A DNA stretch of 64,000 bases from JACVRW01 sp963757815 (GTDB lineage: Bacteria; Actinomycetota; Thermoleophilia; Solirubrobacterales; Thermoleophilaceae), in assembly GCA_963757815.1 (NCBI GenBank), contig CAVWSN010000018.1, positions 434,001-498,000 of the forward strand. Direction: 5' to 3'. The notes under the pieces were generated by a model, which saw nothing but the letters and a program-made list of their open reading frames with translations, was not told the origin of the DNA and searched no databases. Each line of letters starts with the position of its first letter. The first letter of the stretch is position 1. Of this stretch, positions 1 to 11,287 are shown one piece after another. The position numbers and the translations under genes are program-made.

Positions 1-1845
1 CGCCCAGCGCGCGCGCTCGGGAGAGACCCAGATGCGTGCGGTCCGCGACGAGGGCACCTCGCCGGTGGCGAGCCAACCGTGGACGTCGGGCTCCACTCCG
101 GGGCGCGGCTCGAAGCGCTCGTCGAGCACTGTCGCCCCGCGGATGCGATCGAGCCGGTAGGAGCGCGGCTTCTCCTTCTCGAGGTCGTACGAGTGGACGT
201 ACCAGCCCTCCTGCCCGTTGGCGAGCTTGTAGGGCTCGATCGTCCGCTCGATGAACTCGTCCTCGTTCTCCTTGTAGTAATCGATCCTCAGCAGGCGACG
301 CGCGGCGATGGCGCGCGACACCACACGCGCCACCTCGGAGTCGTCACCCTTGGCGGTCGTGATCTGGAGCCCCTCGTCGGCCGGGTCCTGCCCGAGCGCG
401 TCGACGATCTTCTGGCGGGGGGAGGCGAGCGAGCCCTCGGGCAGGTGCTCGCCGATCAGATCGATGGCGGCCACGAGCGCCTTGGCCTCCAGCGGGAGCA
501 GCCTTGCCGGGCGGGCGAAGTTGTCGCCGTAGGGCTCCGGGTCGACCTCGATCTGGTCGCCTTGGACCTCCGCATAGAGCACGTACGAGCCACCGCCGAA
601 GTTCACGACGTTGAGCACGTCGATGTCCTGGCGCAGCTCCTGCTCCGACACCTGGAGCCTGTCGCAGAGCTCGCGCACGTCGAGCTTGTGGGCCTGGCGG
701 GCGGCGTCGATCAGGATCCCGGCAAGCGTGATGAGACGGGCGAAGCGCTCGGGCCGGATCGGCGACTCGTGACCCTCGTCCTCCTCCTCGACAGGCTGCT
801 CGCGGCGCGGCGGGACCGGCTTCGCAGGTTCGAGGGGCTGCGCGTGACGCTCGATCACGAGCTCTAGACGCTCGCGCGCCTCCGCGCCCAGCTCGTCCGG
901 GCCCTCGATGCTCGCCTGGTCACCGAGGCCGAGCACCCAGGACACCATCTGGCGGGAGTCCGCGTAGTCCGTCTCGAAGATCACTCCGTCGTCCACCTCG
1001 GTGACCTCGCCCGCGTGGCCGAAGTGACGGAGCGCCAGCCAGTCGATGCGGTCCGACAGCCGGATGCGCGCCCGCCCGACCGTGTCTCCCAGCTGCCAGT
1101 CGGTGCGGACCGCATATATCCGGGGGTCGAAGTCCTCGGGGCGGTTGAAGTCGTGCTCGGCCTTCGAGGAGTAGCCGACCTTGCCCCGGATGCGCGACAC
1201 GCGGAAGACGCGCACGTCCTCGCGCTCGTGTGAGTACCCGATCAGGTAGAACTGCCCGCCGCGGTAGAGCAGGTGGTAGGGGTCGACCTTGCGCTTCTCC
1301 TCGGCGTCGCGGCCGATCGTGTAGTACTCGAACAGGATCGTCTTGCGGCGGAAGATCGCCGTCTCGACCTTCGAGAGCCGCTGCGAGAGCTCGCGCCCGC
1401 CTGCTCCCGCGGTCACCGCGAGCGCGACGCTGAGCTGCTCGGGCGCGTCGAGCGGCGACGGCTTGCCCCAGGACAGCTGCTGCAGCGCGAGCCGCAGCGG
1501 CTCGGCGTAGGCGAACTCGCCGTCCAGCAGCGACAGCGACATGCGCAGCGCACCGAGCTCCTTGTCGGTGAACTCGATGGCCGGCAGATAGAAGTTCTCG
1601 GGCGGAAGCGAGTAGTTCTCGGCCTCGTAGTAGCCCTCGGCCGGCTTGTCGACCTTCAGGTGGATGCCGAGCGAGTCGAGTTCCGCGCGGTCGGCATAGA
1701 AGCGCCGCGCGAACGCCTCGTCGTTCATCTGCGAGTAGCCCTCGACGTCCTGCTTGATCTCGAGGGCCGAGACGGGCCGGCGCTCCGCCATGAGGAACGA
1801 GATCAGGCTGAGCTGCCGGATGAGCTTCTCGGTGTCCTTGGCCAT
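1..1845 (-). CDS. Fused PafB-PafC-type WYL-domain transcriptional regulator, 3' end outside window
   Basis: The frame stays open for 615 codons from ATG 1845 to the left edge, so the C-terminus is missing. Two similar halves are visible, each with a helix-turn-helix-like start followed by a WYL domain. The first half begins MAKDTEKLIRQLSLISFLMA and has a WYL core near 1150-1260 (QFYLIGYSHERED). The second half has RRLLRIDYYKENEDEF and GWYVHSYDLEKEKPRSYRLD near 150-310. Tandem WYL proteins of this kind are PafB and PafC, which control the mycobacterial DNA-damage response, and natural fusions are known. The ligand is unknown; WYL domains are thought to sense single-stranded nucleic acid. Divergent from the membrane-protein/cox operon. 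Confidence 0.85.
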   Translation of the reverse strand, partial: MAKDTEKLIRQLSLISFLMAERRPVSALEIKQDVEGYSQMNDEAFARRFYADRAELDSLGIHLKVDKPAEGYYEAENYSLPPENFYLPAIEFTDKELGALRMSLSLLDGEFAYAEPLRLALQQLSWGKPSPLDAPEQLSVALAVTAGAGGRELSQRLSKVETAIFRRKTILFEYYTIGRDAEEKRKVDPYHLLYRGGQFYLIGYSHEREDVRVFRVSRIRGKVGYSSKAEHDFNRPEDFDPRIYAVRTDWQLGDTVGRARIRLSDRIDWLALRHFGHAGEVTEVDDGVIFETDYADSRQMVSWVLGLGDQASIEGPDELGAEARERLELVIERHAQPLEPAKPVPPRREQPVEEEDEGHESPIRPERFARLITLAGILIDAARQAHKLDVRELCDRLQVSEQELRQDIDVLNVVNFGGGSYVLYAEVQGDQIEVDPEPYGDNFARPARLLPLEAKALVAAIDLIGEHLPEGSLASPRQKIVDALGQDPADEGLQITTAKGDDSEVARVVSRAIAARRLLRIDYYKENEDEFIERTIEPYKLANGQEGWYVHSYDLEKEKPRSYRLDRIRGATVLDERFEPRPGVEPDVHGWLATGEVPSSRTARIWVSPERARWA

Positions 1846-1934
1846 GGTGACGTGCGCGCGTGGCGCGCTACGAGCATAAGCGGGAAACCTGGGCAAGGTC
1901 CCCCCATCTCGGCGTTACGCCGCTATTTGCGGCC

Positions 1935-1963
1935 TTGAAACGGGGGGAAACTCGTCATAGGCT
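1935..1963 (+). promoter_or_regulatory. Putative promoter of the small-membrane-protein/cox operon
   Basis: TTGAAA at 1935-1940 and TAGGCT at 1958-1963 are separated by 17 bp, about 55 bp before the first start codon at 2019. This fits a housekeeping-sigma promoter. It lies in the 173-bp divergent gap shared with the WYL regulator. Confidence 0.45.
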
Positions 1964-2018
1964 CGGCTCAAGTTGCGGCTTTGGAGCGAGGGCGCTTCAA
2001 CAACCGGGGAGGTGTGAG

Positions 2019-2282
2019 ATGCCCACTGTGATCGCTGCGTCCACGGGTTGGTGGGTGGGGCTCGTGCTCGGCATCGTCGTGATAGCGGTGGCTGCGGTGA
2101 TCGTGATCGTGATCGTCTCCCTGGCGCGGCGGATCGCGGGCCAGGCACGTGGCGCCGTGGAGGGCGTCGAGGTCGTGCGCGCGCAGACCACCGAGCTCGA
2201 GGGGATTCCGAGGATCAACGACTCCGGGGTGCGGATCCTGCACTCGGCACGCGCGCTGCGAAAGGTGGCGGTCGGAAAATGA
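2019..2282 (+). CDS. Small single-pass membrane protein 1 of 5 (87 aa)
   Basis: First gene of the cassette upstream of coxM. It starts at ATG 2019 behind GGGGAGGTG. One long hydrophobic helix lies at about residues 12-35 (WWVGLVLGIVVIAVAAVIVI), followed by a basic stop-transfer stretch (SLARRI) and a roughly 50-residue soluble tail. No Cys, no lipobox and no known enzyme motif. The stop overlaps the next start (ATGA). I do not recognise a family. A membrane scaffold or anchor role is inferred only from the operon position. Confidence 0.75.
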   Translation: MPTVIAASTGWWVGLVLGIVVIAVAAVIVIVIVSLARRIAGQARGAVEGVEVVRAQTTELEGIPRINDSGVRILHSARALRKVAVGK

Positions 2283-2563
2283 GCCTCGCAGTCTCGGGCA
2301 ACGCCCTCTGGGCCGTCTCGCTCGGAATCGGCCTCGTCGCAGCTCTGGTGGTCGCGTTCCTGCTGTTCATCCTGGTCAGGACCGTCGACGACATCGACAG
2401 GTCCGTCGGCGGCCTCTTGGACGTGGCGGGCAAGGTCGCCGGCAACACGGCCAACATTCCCCAGCTCGAGGCGACGGCGCCGGTGCTGGGCCTGATCGTG
2501 GAGGAAGCCGTGATCCAGGACCGCTATATGAACGCGCTGACCGACGGGTACGGTGGCAAATGA
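2279..2563 (+). CDS. Small single-pass membrane protein 2 of 5 (94 aa)
   Basis: Overlaps its upstream neighbour by 4 bases (ATGA) and the next gene in the same way, so translation is coupled. A hydrophobic helix at about residues 10-33 is followed by an amphipathic, polar segment starting VRTVDDIDRSVGGLLDVAGK, which resembles the region after the helix in DUF948-like or chemoreceptor-type proteins. The C-terminal tail is acidic to neutral. Function unknown. Confidence 0.75.
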   Translation: MSLAVSGNALWAVSLGIGLVAALVVAFLLFILVRTVDDIDRSVGGLLDVAGKVAGNTANIPQLEATAPVLGLIVEEAVIQDRYMNALTDGYGGK

Positions 2564-2838
2564 GCGACACCGACGTGCTCATCCTGCTCAGCGTCCTGCT
2601 CGCCGTCGTCGTCGTGGCCGTGCTCGCCACGGCCCTGATCCTAATCCGCAGCAGCCTCCAGTCGGCCTCCGAGGGTCTCGCCACGCTCGCGGCTGCCCTC
2701 GAGACCGTCGAGTCCGAGCACCTGCGCCCGCTGGAGCCGGCGGTCAAGGCGATCAATGCCCAGTTCGACGTGATCACCGGTGCGATGCCGGGGATCGCCG
2801 CCAAGGCGGCGATCGTCGCCGAGAGGAGGCCTCGATGA
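2560..2838 (+). CDS. Small single-pass membrane protein 3 of 5 (92 aa)
   Basis: Starts at ATG 2560, overlapping the preceding stop by 4 bases. A hydrophobic helix (about residues 6-29, rich in Val/Leu/Ala) is followed by a predicted helical tail containing repeated Leu/Ala heptad-like spacing (SASEGLATLAAALETVESEH). Same architecture as its four neighbours. No recognised family or catalytic motif. Confidence 0.75.
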   Translation: MSDTDVLILLSVLLAVVVVAVLATALILIRSSLQSASEGLATLAAALETVESEHLRPLEPAVKAINAQFDVITGAMPGIAAKAAIVAERRPR

Positions 2839-3101
2839 TCCTCTGGTGGATCGGCAACGCGCTGCTCCTGCTGGTGATCCTGCCGGTCGTCGTGTACCTG
2901 CTTCGAGGCGTGCTCGACGCTGCACGCAGCATCGTGCCGAGCGTCAACCGGATCGCGGCTGCCGCGAACGCCGGGTCGAAGGACCTCGACGCCGCACCGC
3001 TGCTGTTGACGACGCAGGACCAGGTGAGGCAGACGGTCGAGGTGGTCGCGGGCTACGGCGGCTCCCTCGACGTGATCGTCGACGACGCGGAGGAGGAGTA
3101 G
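2835..3101 (+). CDS. Small single-pass membrane protein 4 of 5 (88 aa)
   Basis: Starts at ATG 2835 behind GAGAGGAGG, overlapping gene 3 by 4 bases. The helix is at the extreme N-terminus (MILWWIGNALLLLVILPVVV), followed by a soluble tail ending in the acidic sequence DDAEEE. Function unknown. Its place in the chain suggests a fixed stoichiometric set rather than unrelated genes. Confidence 0.75.
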   Translation: MILWWIGNALLLLVILPVVVYLLRGVLDAARSIVPSVNRIAAAANAGSKDLDAAPLLLTTQDQVRQTVEVVAGYGGSLDVIVDDAEEE

Positions 3102-3103
3102 CG

Positions 3104-3724
3104 ATGCCGGCGGCAGGCGTAGTCCTGATCATCGCGGTCGTCCTGATCGTGCTCGCGCTCGTCTATTACCTGGTCTCGACGATCGTCGCGCTCCGGCAGA
3201 TCACGAGGGGGCTCGATGAGGCGATCGCGGGGGTCGGGGAGATCATCGAGAAGAGCGCCCCCGTCAACGAGATCGTCACGGACATCAACAAGAACCTCGA
3301 CGCAGGCGTCGACCTGCTCGAAGGGCTGCTCGTGAAGAAGGCCGGGCTGGTCGACGCGGTCGGCCTGGTCGATGGCCTTTACCCGGGCGCCGCCGAGGCC
3401 GGGCTGCGGAACTTCCCGGACAGCACGGAGATCACGGCGCCGCGGATCTCGGAGGTGTACACGAAGGGCACTTTGACGCTCGCCCGGCTCGGCCGGGAGG
3501 CGCCGATCGCGGCCGCCAGCCCCAGCGGGCCGGTGCTGCGGAACGTGGAGGGCGGCAGCCTCGACGCGCGCTCCCTGTACCCGGAGATCCGTCAGAGCCG
3601 GCCCGCGCGGCTGCCGAAGTCGCCGGTGATCGGCACCGATGCTCCCGTCCAGTACGAGCCGAGCGAGGAGCCCGGCGTGCGCAGGCGGCCGCCCGGGTCC
3701 ACCGCGGTCGAGGAGCCTGAGTGA
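3104..3724 (+). CDS. Single-pass membrane protein 5 of 5 with long cytosolic-type tail (206 aa)
   Basis: Starts at ATG 3104 just after a GAGGAGGAG Shine-Dalgarno-like stretch. One helix (about residues 4-27) is followed by an amphipathic region (RQITRGLDEAIAGVGEIIEK), then a polar, Pro/Arg-rich tail of about 100 residues without recognised motifs. It is the longest of the five proteins. The stop overlaps coxM by one base (TGATG), which ties the cassette to the CO dehydrogenase operon. Confidence 0.75.
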   Translation: MPAAGVVLIIAVVLIVLALVYYLVSTIVALRQITRGLDEAIAGVGEIIEKSAPVNEIVTDINKNLDAGVDLLEGLLVKKAGLVDAVGLVDGLYPGAAEAGLRNFPDSTEITAPRISEVYTKGTLTLARLGREAPIAAASPSGPVLRNVEGGSLDARSLYPEIRQSRPARLPKSPVIGTDAPVQYEPSEEPGVRRRPPGSTAVEEPE

Positions 3725-4599
3725 TGCAGACTCCCGCCCCCTTCGAGTACGAGCGCGCCAGCAGCGTCGAGGGCGCCATCGCCTCCCTGCAGCGCCAAGG
3801 CGCCGGAGCGCGAGTCATCGCCGGCGGCCACAGTCTCCTGCCGATGATGAAGCTGCGGCTCGCCAACCCCGAGTACCTGATCGACATCAACGATCTCCAG
3901 GAGCTCTCCTTCATCCGCGAGGAGGGTGACGAGCTACGCATCGGCGCGCTGACGCGCCACGTGGAGCTGCTGAAGTCCGACCTGCTCGGGGAGCGCTTTC
4001 CGGTCTTTCGCGACGCCGAGCAGGTGATCGCCGACCCGGTCGTACGCAATCGCGGCACGATCGGCGGCTCCCTCTGCCAGGCCGACGCCGCGGAGGACCT
4101 GTCCGCGGTCTGCTCGGCCCTCAAGGCGAAGGCCGTGATCCGCGGCGCCGAGGGCGAGCGCGTCGTCGGCCTCGACGAGTTCCACATCGGTCCGTACATG
4201 ACCGCCGTCGGCGAGGGCGAGATGCTCACCGAGGTGCGGCTGCCGTTGCGCCCTGGCGCCGGCAGCGCTCACGAGAAGGTCGAGCGGCGCGCGGGAGACT
4301 GGGCGGTCGCGGCGGCGTCCGCGGCGGTCTGGATGGACGGCGACACGATCACGGACGCCGGCCTGGCGCTGAGCGCGGTCGGGCCAACCACCGTGCACGT
4401 CTCCCGTGCCGAGGAGCTGCTGCGCGGCAGGACACCGTCGGAGGAGCTGTTTGCGGAGGCGGGCGAGATCGCCTCCGAGGACTGCTCTCCGTTCGCGGAC
4501 GGGCGCGGGCCGGTCGACTACAAGCGCCATCTCGCCGGCGTGCTCAGCAAACGCGCCCTACGCCGTGCGACGGCCCGTGCGCTCCACCAGGAGGCCTGA
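3724..4599 (+). CDS. coxM: Aerobic CO dehydrogenase medium subunit, FAD-binding
   Basis: 291 residues, normal for the family. It carries electrons from the iron-sulfur subunit through FAD. The two FAD-contact motifs are present: AGGHS at residues 33-37 and TIGGS near 114-118. A GTG three bases upstream is an alternative start. Together with CoxS and CoxL it should form the (LMS)2 enzyme that oxidises CO with water to CO2. The next gene follows after 3 bases. Confidence 0.93.
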   Translation: MQTPAPFEYERASSVEGAIASLQRQGAGARVIAGGHSLLPMMKLRLANPEYLIDINDLQELSFIREEGDELRIGALTRHVELLKSDLLGERFPVFRDAEQVIADPVVRNRGTIGGSLCQADAAEDLSAVCSALKAKAVIRGAEGERVVGLDEFHIGPYMTAVGEGEMLTEVRLPLRPGAGSAHEKVERRAGDWAVAAASAAVWMDGDTITDAGLALSAVGPTTVHVSRAEELLRGRTPSEELFAEAGEIASEDCSPFADGRGPVDYKRHLAGVLSKRALRRATARALHQEA

Positions 4600-4602
4600 C
4601 CC

Positions 4603-5082
4603 ATGCAGGTGACGATCACGATCAACGGCGAGGCGGTCTCCCGTGACGTCGAGCCGCGCCAGCTGCTCGTCCACTTCATCCGGGACACGCCGGGGCTGAC
4701 CGGCACGCACTGGGGTTGCGACACCTCCAACTGCGGCGCCTGCGTCGTGCTGATGGACGGCGAGCCGGTCAAGTCATGCACGACGCTGGCGGCGATGTGC
4801 GAGGGCCACGAGATCCGGACCGTCGAGTCGCTCGAAGTCGACGGCGTGCTGGACCCGGTCCAGCAGGGCTTCCACGAGAAGCACGCGCTGCACTGCGGGT
4901 TCTGCACGCCGGGAATGCTGATGACGGCGCGCGCCCTCCTGGATGAGAACCCGAACCCCACCGAGCTCGAGATCCGGACTGCGATCTCGGGCGCGATCTG
5001 TCGCTGCACCGGATACAAGAACATCGTCGCGGCGATCCAGTGGGCTGCCGAGCAGGAAGCTGCCGCGAGACAGGAGGCGTGA
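4603..5082 (+). CDS. coxS: Aerobic CO dehydrogenase small subunit, two [2Fe-2S] clusters
   Basis: 159 residues. The plant-ferredoxin-type cluster ligands are C39, C44, C47 and C59. The second, helical-domain cluster has C98, C101, C133 and C135 (CGFC ... CRC). All eight cysteines are intact. It passes electrons from the molybdenum site of CoxL to the FAD of CoxM. It sits between coxM and coxL in the usual M-S-L order. Confidence 0.95.
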   Translation: MQVTITINGEAVSRDVEPRQLLVHFIRDTPGLTGTHWGCDTSNCGACVVLMDGEPVKSCTTLAAMCEGHEIRTVESLEVDGVLDPVQQGFHEKHALHCGFCTPGMLMTARALLDENPNPTELEIRTAISGAICRCTGYKNIVAAIQWAAEQEAAARQEA

Positions 5083-5084
5083 GC

Positions 5085-7466
<2,382 letters not shown>

Positions 7467-7470
<4 letters not shown>

Positions 7471-8414
7471 TCACTGGCGCCCTCAGCGAGCGGGCGCAGC
7501 AGCTCGCCGCGCAGCGGTCGCCGTTCGTGATCGCGACCGTCGTGCGCGTGCAGCGTCCGGCGAGCGTCGCGCCCGCAAGCGTCGGTCTCGTGCACGGCGA
7601 CGGCACGATCGAGGGGTTTATCGGCGGCGTCTGCGCGCAGCACAGCGTCCGCCTCTACTCCCTGACCGCGCTGGAGAGCGGCGCCCCGCTGCTCCTTCGG
7701 ATTCTGCCTGGCGCCGATGGCGACGCGGGGTGCGACGATCCAAATGCGGTTGAGGAGCTCTCGCGCGAGGAGGGCGCGGTCACGATTCGGAACCCCTGCC
7801 TGTCAGGGGGCGCGATCGAGATCTTCCTCGAGCCCGTGCTGCCTGTACCGCGCGTTCTCGTGGCCGGTAACTCCCCGATCGTCGCGGCCCTGCGGACTCT
7901 CGGGCCGGAGGTCGGACTCGAGGTCGTTGCTGCTCAGGACATCAAGGACGCGATCCTCGCGCCGGCCTCGGGAGATCTTGCGCTCGTCGTGGCCGCCCAC
8001 GGCGACGACGAGATCGCGACCCTCCGCGCGGGACTCGAGGCGGGCGTCCGCTACGTCGGCCTCGTCGCCAGCCGCAAACGCGGCGCAGCGGTGATCGAGG
8101 AGCTGCGCAGCGAGGGCGTCGCCGAGGAGCTCCTCGGCGCTATTGAGACGCCCGCCGGGATTCGAATCGGCGCGCGCACTCCCGCCGAGACCGCGCTGGC
8201 GATCATCGCGAGGATCGTCGAGGTGCGTCGCGGCGGGTCCGACGCTCGGGTCGCCAGAGCGACCACTGCGGCGGATCCGATCTGCGGAATGACGGTGGTC
8301 GTCGCCGACGACACGCCCTCGCTCGAGCACCACGGCGAGACCGTCTACTTCTGCGGCGCGGACTGCAGGCGAAAGTTCGAGGAGCGGCGTGAGCCCGCGC
8401 GAAGTGACGGGTGA
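7467..8414 (+). CDS. coxF: XdhC/CoxF-like molybdenum-cofactor maturation protein with C-terminal YHS domain
   Basis: 315 residues from GTG 7467, overlapping the coxL stop. An XdhC-type N-terminal domain includes FIGGVCAQHSVR. A Rossmann-type domain follows (about residues 125-260, starting PRVLVAGNSPIVAAL). XdhC proteins help deliver or sulfurate molybdenum cofactor. The last 45 residues form a YHS metal-binding domain (ADPICGMTVVV ... YFCGADCRRKF). The fusion suggests metal handling, possibly copper for the Mo-Cu site, which is inference. The gene overlaps coxD by 26 bases. Confidence 0.85.
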
Positions 8415-9306
8415 CGCGGCGGGCGAGATCCGTCATCTCGTACCCGACGTAGAGACCCTCGCCAGGCGGCTCGCCGCCGTCGACTATCTCGTCGACGAGG
8501 GTCTCGCGACGTCGATGTACCTGAGCCTCCGCCTCCCCCAGCCGCTCCTGCTCGAGGGCGAGGCCGGCGTCGGCAAGACCGAGGCCGGGAAGTCGCTCGC
8601 GGCAATCCTCGATACGCCGCTGGTACGCCTTCAGTGTTACGACGGGATCGACCCGGCCGAGGCGCTCTACGAGTGGAACTACCCGCGCCAGCTGCTCAGC
8701 ATCCGGCTCGCCGACGCAAGCAGCCGTCAGCTCACCGAGGAGGATCTGTTCGGCCCCGACTACCTCATCCGCCGTCCCCTGCTGCGCGCGCTCGAGCATC
8801 CGGGCCCGCGGCCCGCGGTGCTCCTGATCGACGAGATCGACCGCGCCGACGACGATTTCGAGGCCTTCCTCCTCGAACTGCTCGCGGAGGCGGCAGTCAC
8901 GATCCCGGAGCTCGGCACCATCCGCGCGACGCACCCGCCGGCAATCGTCCTCACGTCCAACCGGACGCGCGACCTCCACGATGCGGTCAAGCGACGCTGT
9001 CTCTACCACTGGATCGACTACCCGACCCCGGAGCGCGAGGTGGAGATCGTGCGCCGGCGTGTGAAGGGCGCGGCGGAGGCACTCGCCGTGCAGGTCGCGG
9101 ACGCCGTCGCGCGCATACGCGAGAGCGACATCCAGAAGCCACCCGGGATCGCTGAGGCGATCGACTGGCTGGCTGCGCTCGACCTGCTCGGCGTGGAGCA
9201 ACTCGACGCGGCAGCGGTCGACCGTACGCTCGGCACGGTCCTGAAGTACAACGAGGACCAGGAGGTCGTACGCGCGAGCGGGCTGGAGCAGCTCGTGGCG
9301 CGATGA
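8389..9306 (+). CDS. coxD: MoxR-family AAA+ ATPase, CO dehydrogenase maturation
   Basis: 305 residues from GTG 8389. Walker A is GEAGVGKT (57-64) and Walker B is VLLIDEIDRADD. CoxD-type ATPases are required for building the copper-sulfur part of the active site in characterised CO oxidisers. It overlaps both neighbours (26 bases with coxF, 4 with coxE), so the maturation genes are translationally coupled. Confidence 0.9.
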   Translation: MSPREVTGDAAGEIRHLVPDVETLARRLAAVDYLVDEGLATSMYLSLRLPQPLLLEGEAGVGKTEAGKSLAAILDTPLVRLQCYDGIDPAEALYEWNYPRQLLSIRLADASSRQLTEEDLFGPDYLIRRPLLRALEHPGPRPAVLLIDEIDRADDDFEAFLLELLAEAAVTIPELGTIRATHPPAIVLTSNRTRDLHDAVKRRCLYHWIDYPTPEREVEIVRRRVKGAAEALAVQVADAVARIRESDIQKPPGIAEAIDWLAALDLLGVEQLDAAAVDRTLGTVLKYNEDQEVVRASGLEQLVAR

Positions 9307-10638
9307 CCGATCCCGCTTTCAAGGTGCAGACGATCCACCTGGACCTTCCCGCGCTCGCCGGCGCCTTCAGCCGGCGGCTGCGCGACGCCGGCGTGCCCAT
9401 CACCGCCGAGCGGGCGGCCCGGTTCGCGCACGCGCTGACACTGGTCAAGCCCGTTTCGCGGCGGCGGCTGTACTGGACGGCCCGGGCCGCCCTGGTCTCG
9501 GACTCGGCACAGCTGAAGGCCTTCGACTCCGTCTTCTCGTCCGTGTTCGGCGGGCGTCCGCTGCCCTCGGAGCCCGAACCCGAGGAAGTTGCGGGGGCCC
9601 CGGCGGCGGAGCGGAGCAGCACCCAGGAGCGCCGCGGCGAGACGAGCGTGGGTGGGGAGGGCGTGTCGACCGCCCCGTCCAGCTCGGAGCACGAGGATGA
9701 CCTGCGAGAGGTCGCGCTGCCGATGGCCGCCAGCGACGAGGAGGTGCTGCGCGAAAAGCGATTCGACGCCCTCGAGCCCGGGGAGCTCGCGCAGCTATAC
9801 CGGCTGATGACGCGCCTCCGGGTCGCGACCCCGAGGCGCCGCACCCGTCGCTCGGAGCGAGACCGCCGCGGCGCGCGCCTGGACATGCGGCGCACGCTCC
9901 GCGGAAGCATGCGCACCGCCGGCGATCCGATCCGGCTCGCACGCCGCCGGCGGCGAGTCGTCCGCCGCCGAACGGTGATGCTGTGCGACATCTCGGGGTC
10001 GATGGAGCCCTACGCCCGGGCCTACCTGCAGTTCTTGACCTGTGCGACCGGCAGCGGGCCGAACGCGGAGGCGTTCGTGTTCGCGACTCGCCTGACGCGC
10101 CTGACGCGCGCGCTCGGCTCCCGGAACCCCGAGCGGGCGATCCAGCGCGCGGCGGAAACGGCGCCCGGACTGGTCGAGCGGCACTCGGATCGGCGACGCC
10201 CTGAAGGCCTTCAACGACCGCCATGGCAGGCGGGGGATGGCCCGTGGCGCGGTGATCGTGATCCTGTCGGACGGCTGGGAGCGGGGCGAGCCGGCGCTCG
10301 TGGGGCGGGAGATGGAGCGCCTCGCGCGCCTGGCCTACCGGATCGTTTGGGTGAATCCGCGGGCCGGGGCCAGCGGCTTCCTGCCGCGCGCCGGGGGGAT
10401 GGCGGCAGCCCTGCCCCATTGCGACGCGCTCGTCAGCGGCCACAGCCTCGAGGCCCTCGAAGAAGTCGCGGCCGCGATCGGCGCCGACCGCGGCGAGCCG
10501 GCCACGCTCGAGCCGGTGCCCGAAGAGGAGGAGACCTGGGCCAGCGCCACTCCTATCCAGGGCAGCTCCGTCGCAATGCCCAGCGGGTACGGGCCGAGCA
10601 GGGGCAACACGACGCCGGGTTGGGGGACCGGTGGCTGA
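9303..10638 (+). CDS. coxE: CoxE-family von Willebrand factor A protein, with one frameshift
   Basis: Partner of the MoxR ATPase. The N-terminal half is helical and Arg-rich. The VWA domain starts near 9975 with the metal site motif DISGSM. The frame breaks at about 10167: removing one G from CCCGGAC gives DWSSGTRIGDALKAFNDRHG and joins the two halves into one protein of about 444 residues. Ends with a low-complexity tail (GYGPSRGNTTPGWGTGG). Overlaps the next small gene by 8 bases. Confidence 0.85.
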
Positions 10639-10828
10639 CCGCCCGGCGAAGACCTGCATCTACCCGGGTTGCGACCGGCCCGCGGTGCCCCCGCATCCCC
10701 TCGGCGGACCGCAGCCGAGCTTTTGCGACCTCGAGGAGCACAACGCGCTCACGGCTCATCAGGAGCGTCAGCGACTCGAGCGAGAGTCTGCCAAGTCGTC
10801 GAATCGCGACCCCTCAGAAGGAGGTTGA
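10631..10828 (+). CDS. Small Cys/His-rich protein in the cox operon (65 aa)
   Basis: Starts at GTG 10631 inside the end of coxE. Contains CIYPGCDRP near the N-terminus and FCDLEEHNALTAH in the middle, which could form a C-x4-C ... C-x4-H metal site. The C-terminus is polar. I do not recognise a family. Tight coupling to coxE and to the following gene supports a real, operon-specific product. Confidence 0.6.
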   Translation: MADRPAKTCIYPGCDRPAVPPHPLGGPQPSFCDLEEHNALTAHQERQRLERESAKSSNRDPSEGG

Positions 10829-10831
10829 GCT

Positions 10832-11287
10832 GTGGCCAACGAGGCGTATCGAGCCGTGTTCCTGCGCGTGCACCCGACCGGGAAGATGGTGCTCAGCCTG
10901 ACCACCGAGCCCGACGGCAACGAGGGACAGTACGCGCAGCTGGTCGCGGACGAGCTCGGCGTGCCGGCGCTCGACGTCAAGGTCGTGCCGGCGGACACGA
11001 ATCGCTTCGGCGAGGGCCACGGCTTCAACACAAGCCCCTCGGCGGGGACCTCGGCCGCGGTCGCGAGCGCCAGCGGCAAGATTCGCGACAAGGCTCAGCT
11101 GCTCGCGGGAGCCGCCCTCGGGACTCCGCCCGAGAGCCTCAGGTGGGCGAACGGCGCCTTCGCGACGTCAGGGGATTCCCCTCAGTCCCAGACGATCGCC
11201 GACCTCGCCCTGTATGCGCACGGCTCAGGCGCCCTCCCGCCCGGTGTCGAGGGCGGGCTCGACGCCCAGACCGTCTACAGGGACTAG
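10832..11287 (+). CDS. Free-standing CoxL-domain-like protein (151 aa)
   Basis: Starts at GTG 10832 behind a near-perfect AGAAGGAGGT site. The whole protein aligns by eye with an internal part of CoxL encoded at about 6550-7000: both have VHPxGK, VADELGVP versus VAEELGIP, an AAVAxxSxKxRDKAxL stretch, and the common end EGGLDAQ. The CoxL cofactor motif QGQGHET is replaced by EPDGNEGQ, so it is unlikely to bind the Mo cofactor in the same way. This is a duplicated, non-catalytic-looking domain, perhaps a chaperone, decoy or regulatory subunit (inference). Confidence 0.75.
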   Translation: MANEAYRAVFLRVHPTGKMVLSLTTEPDGNEGQYAQLVADELGVPALDVKVVPADTNRFGEGHGFNTSPSAGTSAAVASASGKIRDKAQLLAGAALGTPPESLRWANGAFATSGDSPQSQTIADLALYAHGSGALPPGVEGGLDAQTVYRD

